The position numbers and the translations under genes are program-made. DNA of 32,629 bases from Gracilimonas sp. (lineage in GTDB: Bacteria; Bacteroidota; Rhodothermia; Balneolales; Balneolaceae): contig JAKURD010000030.1 in assembly GCA_022450045.1 (NCBI GenBank), positions 1 through 32,629 on the forward strand. The letters run 5' to 3'. The notes beneath the pieces are model-generated. The model searched no databases and was not told where the DNA came from. It saw only the letters and a program-made list of their open reading frames with translations. This document shows, piece by piece, positions 32,316 through 32,629 of the stretch (position 1 is the first letter of the stretch; every line of letters starts with the position of its first letter).

Positions 32316-32486
32316 ATTATTGATAGCTTGAAAAATGCCTGAAAAGTCATCCCTGCGAAGGCAGGTATTTTAGTATTGCCCGTAATTCAATCATAGAGAC
32401 GTAAAAAAACAAGTAGATTTAGGGCATTCGCTGTGAAATGACCATCTTGCCTATAATAGAACCTGCTTTTTAATCGAACTTAGGTT
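32316..32486 (+). repeat. About 170-bp dispersed repeat, copy R2
   Basis: Matches the reverse complement of 21784-21953 at roughly 90% by hand alignment. Its hairpin ATCCCTGC-GAAG-GCAGGTAT has one broken pair compared with the perfect one in copy R1, so R1 may be nearer the ancestral form. Its right end lies 31 bp from a two-hairpin unit. Confidence 0.88.
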
Positions 32487-32517
32487 CCAAAAGAATTTTA
32501 AAATGGTTATGAGATCT

Positions 32518-32629
32518 ATCTGACGGATATCTCGTCTGATCGATGGATTAGGCCCCAAAAGTTGTTAAAGTGGAGAAAGAACAAGCTTGGGTACTCAAAT
32601 CAAACAAACGGTCAGATGGACTTGGAGCC
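32518..32629 (+). repeat. Two-hairpin dispersed element, copy D (hairpin 2, then a truncated hairpin 1)
   Basis: Hairpin 2 (32518-32540): ATC-T-GACGG, loop ATATC, TCGTC-T-GAT, one G-T pair. The tract CGATGGATTAGGCC follows, as in copy B2. A hairpin-1 unit begins at 32609 (CGGTC-A-GATGG, loop ACTTGGAG) and is cut by the window end. The spacing resembles the B1-to-B2 arrangement, so this is probably another tandem array. Confidence 0.8.

Larger units (their letters stand above)
32249..32629. other. 381-bp gene-free tail with repeat R2 and two-hairpin units
   Basis: No gene. It contains repeat copy R2 (32316-32486), one hairpin-2 unit (32518-32540) and the start of a hairpin-1 unit cut by the window edge (32609-32629). 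A downstream gene, if any, is outside the window. Confidence 0.65.

Overview
The window looks like chromosomal DNA of a marine or halophilic bacterium in or near the Bacteroidota-Balneolota-Rhodothermota group; a Balneolaceae-like organism is my best guess. This is inference. It rests on the xanthorhodopsin-like pump (which resembles the Salinibacter protein as I remember it), the Blh retinal enzyme, the parA-parB-DUF5683 order, the scarcity of Shine-Dalgarno sequences and the moderate GC content.

Layout. 1-486 is the 3' end of an IS256-family insertion sequence, abutting a secreted S9 peptidase (501-2543). A repeat-bearing gap follows, then a KefB-like cation/proton antiporter (2988-5015) converging on a DUF1761 membrane protein across a shared terminator. 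5680-9621 is a co-directional run: deoxyribose-phosphate aldolase, a full aldehyde dehydrogenase, a shortened aldehyde dehydrogenase homologue without catalytic residues, and a SPOR lipoprotein. A membrane PP2C/SpoIIE phosphatase (9729-10871) faces transketolase. From 10887 to 20624 everything is on the minus strand: transketolase, a TPR protein, a LOG-family nucleotidase, DUF5683, ParB, ParA, a sigma/anti-sigma-like pair and UvrC.

20625-21080 is a non-coding cluster of hairpins. Beyond it lie an RluA-type pseudouridine synthase, a GAF-PAS-PAS histidine kinase, MtgA, RmuC, a CNNM/CBS protein broken by one in-frame TGA, and an alpha/beta hydrolase. The right end is a light-energy module: an unrecognised multi-span membrane protein, blh (makes retinal from beta-carotene) and, converging on it, a xanthorhodopsin-like proton pump. 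Two overlapping tiny membrane-protein genes diverge from the pump across a promoter region with a perfect inverted repeat.

Two dispersed non-coding repeat families run through the gaps. One is a two-hairpin element seen complete or partial at five places; it has an invariant 8-nt loop, compensating stem changes and a conserved symmetric mismatch in each hairpin. The other is a roughly 170-bp repeat in two inverted copies about 10.4 kb apart, flanking the histidine kinase-to-rhodopsin block. These repeats and the rhodopsin neighbourhood are the most interesting parts. All coordinates and motifs were read by eye; no database search was possible.
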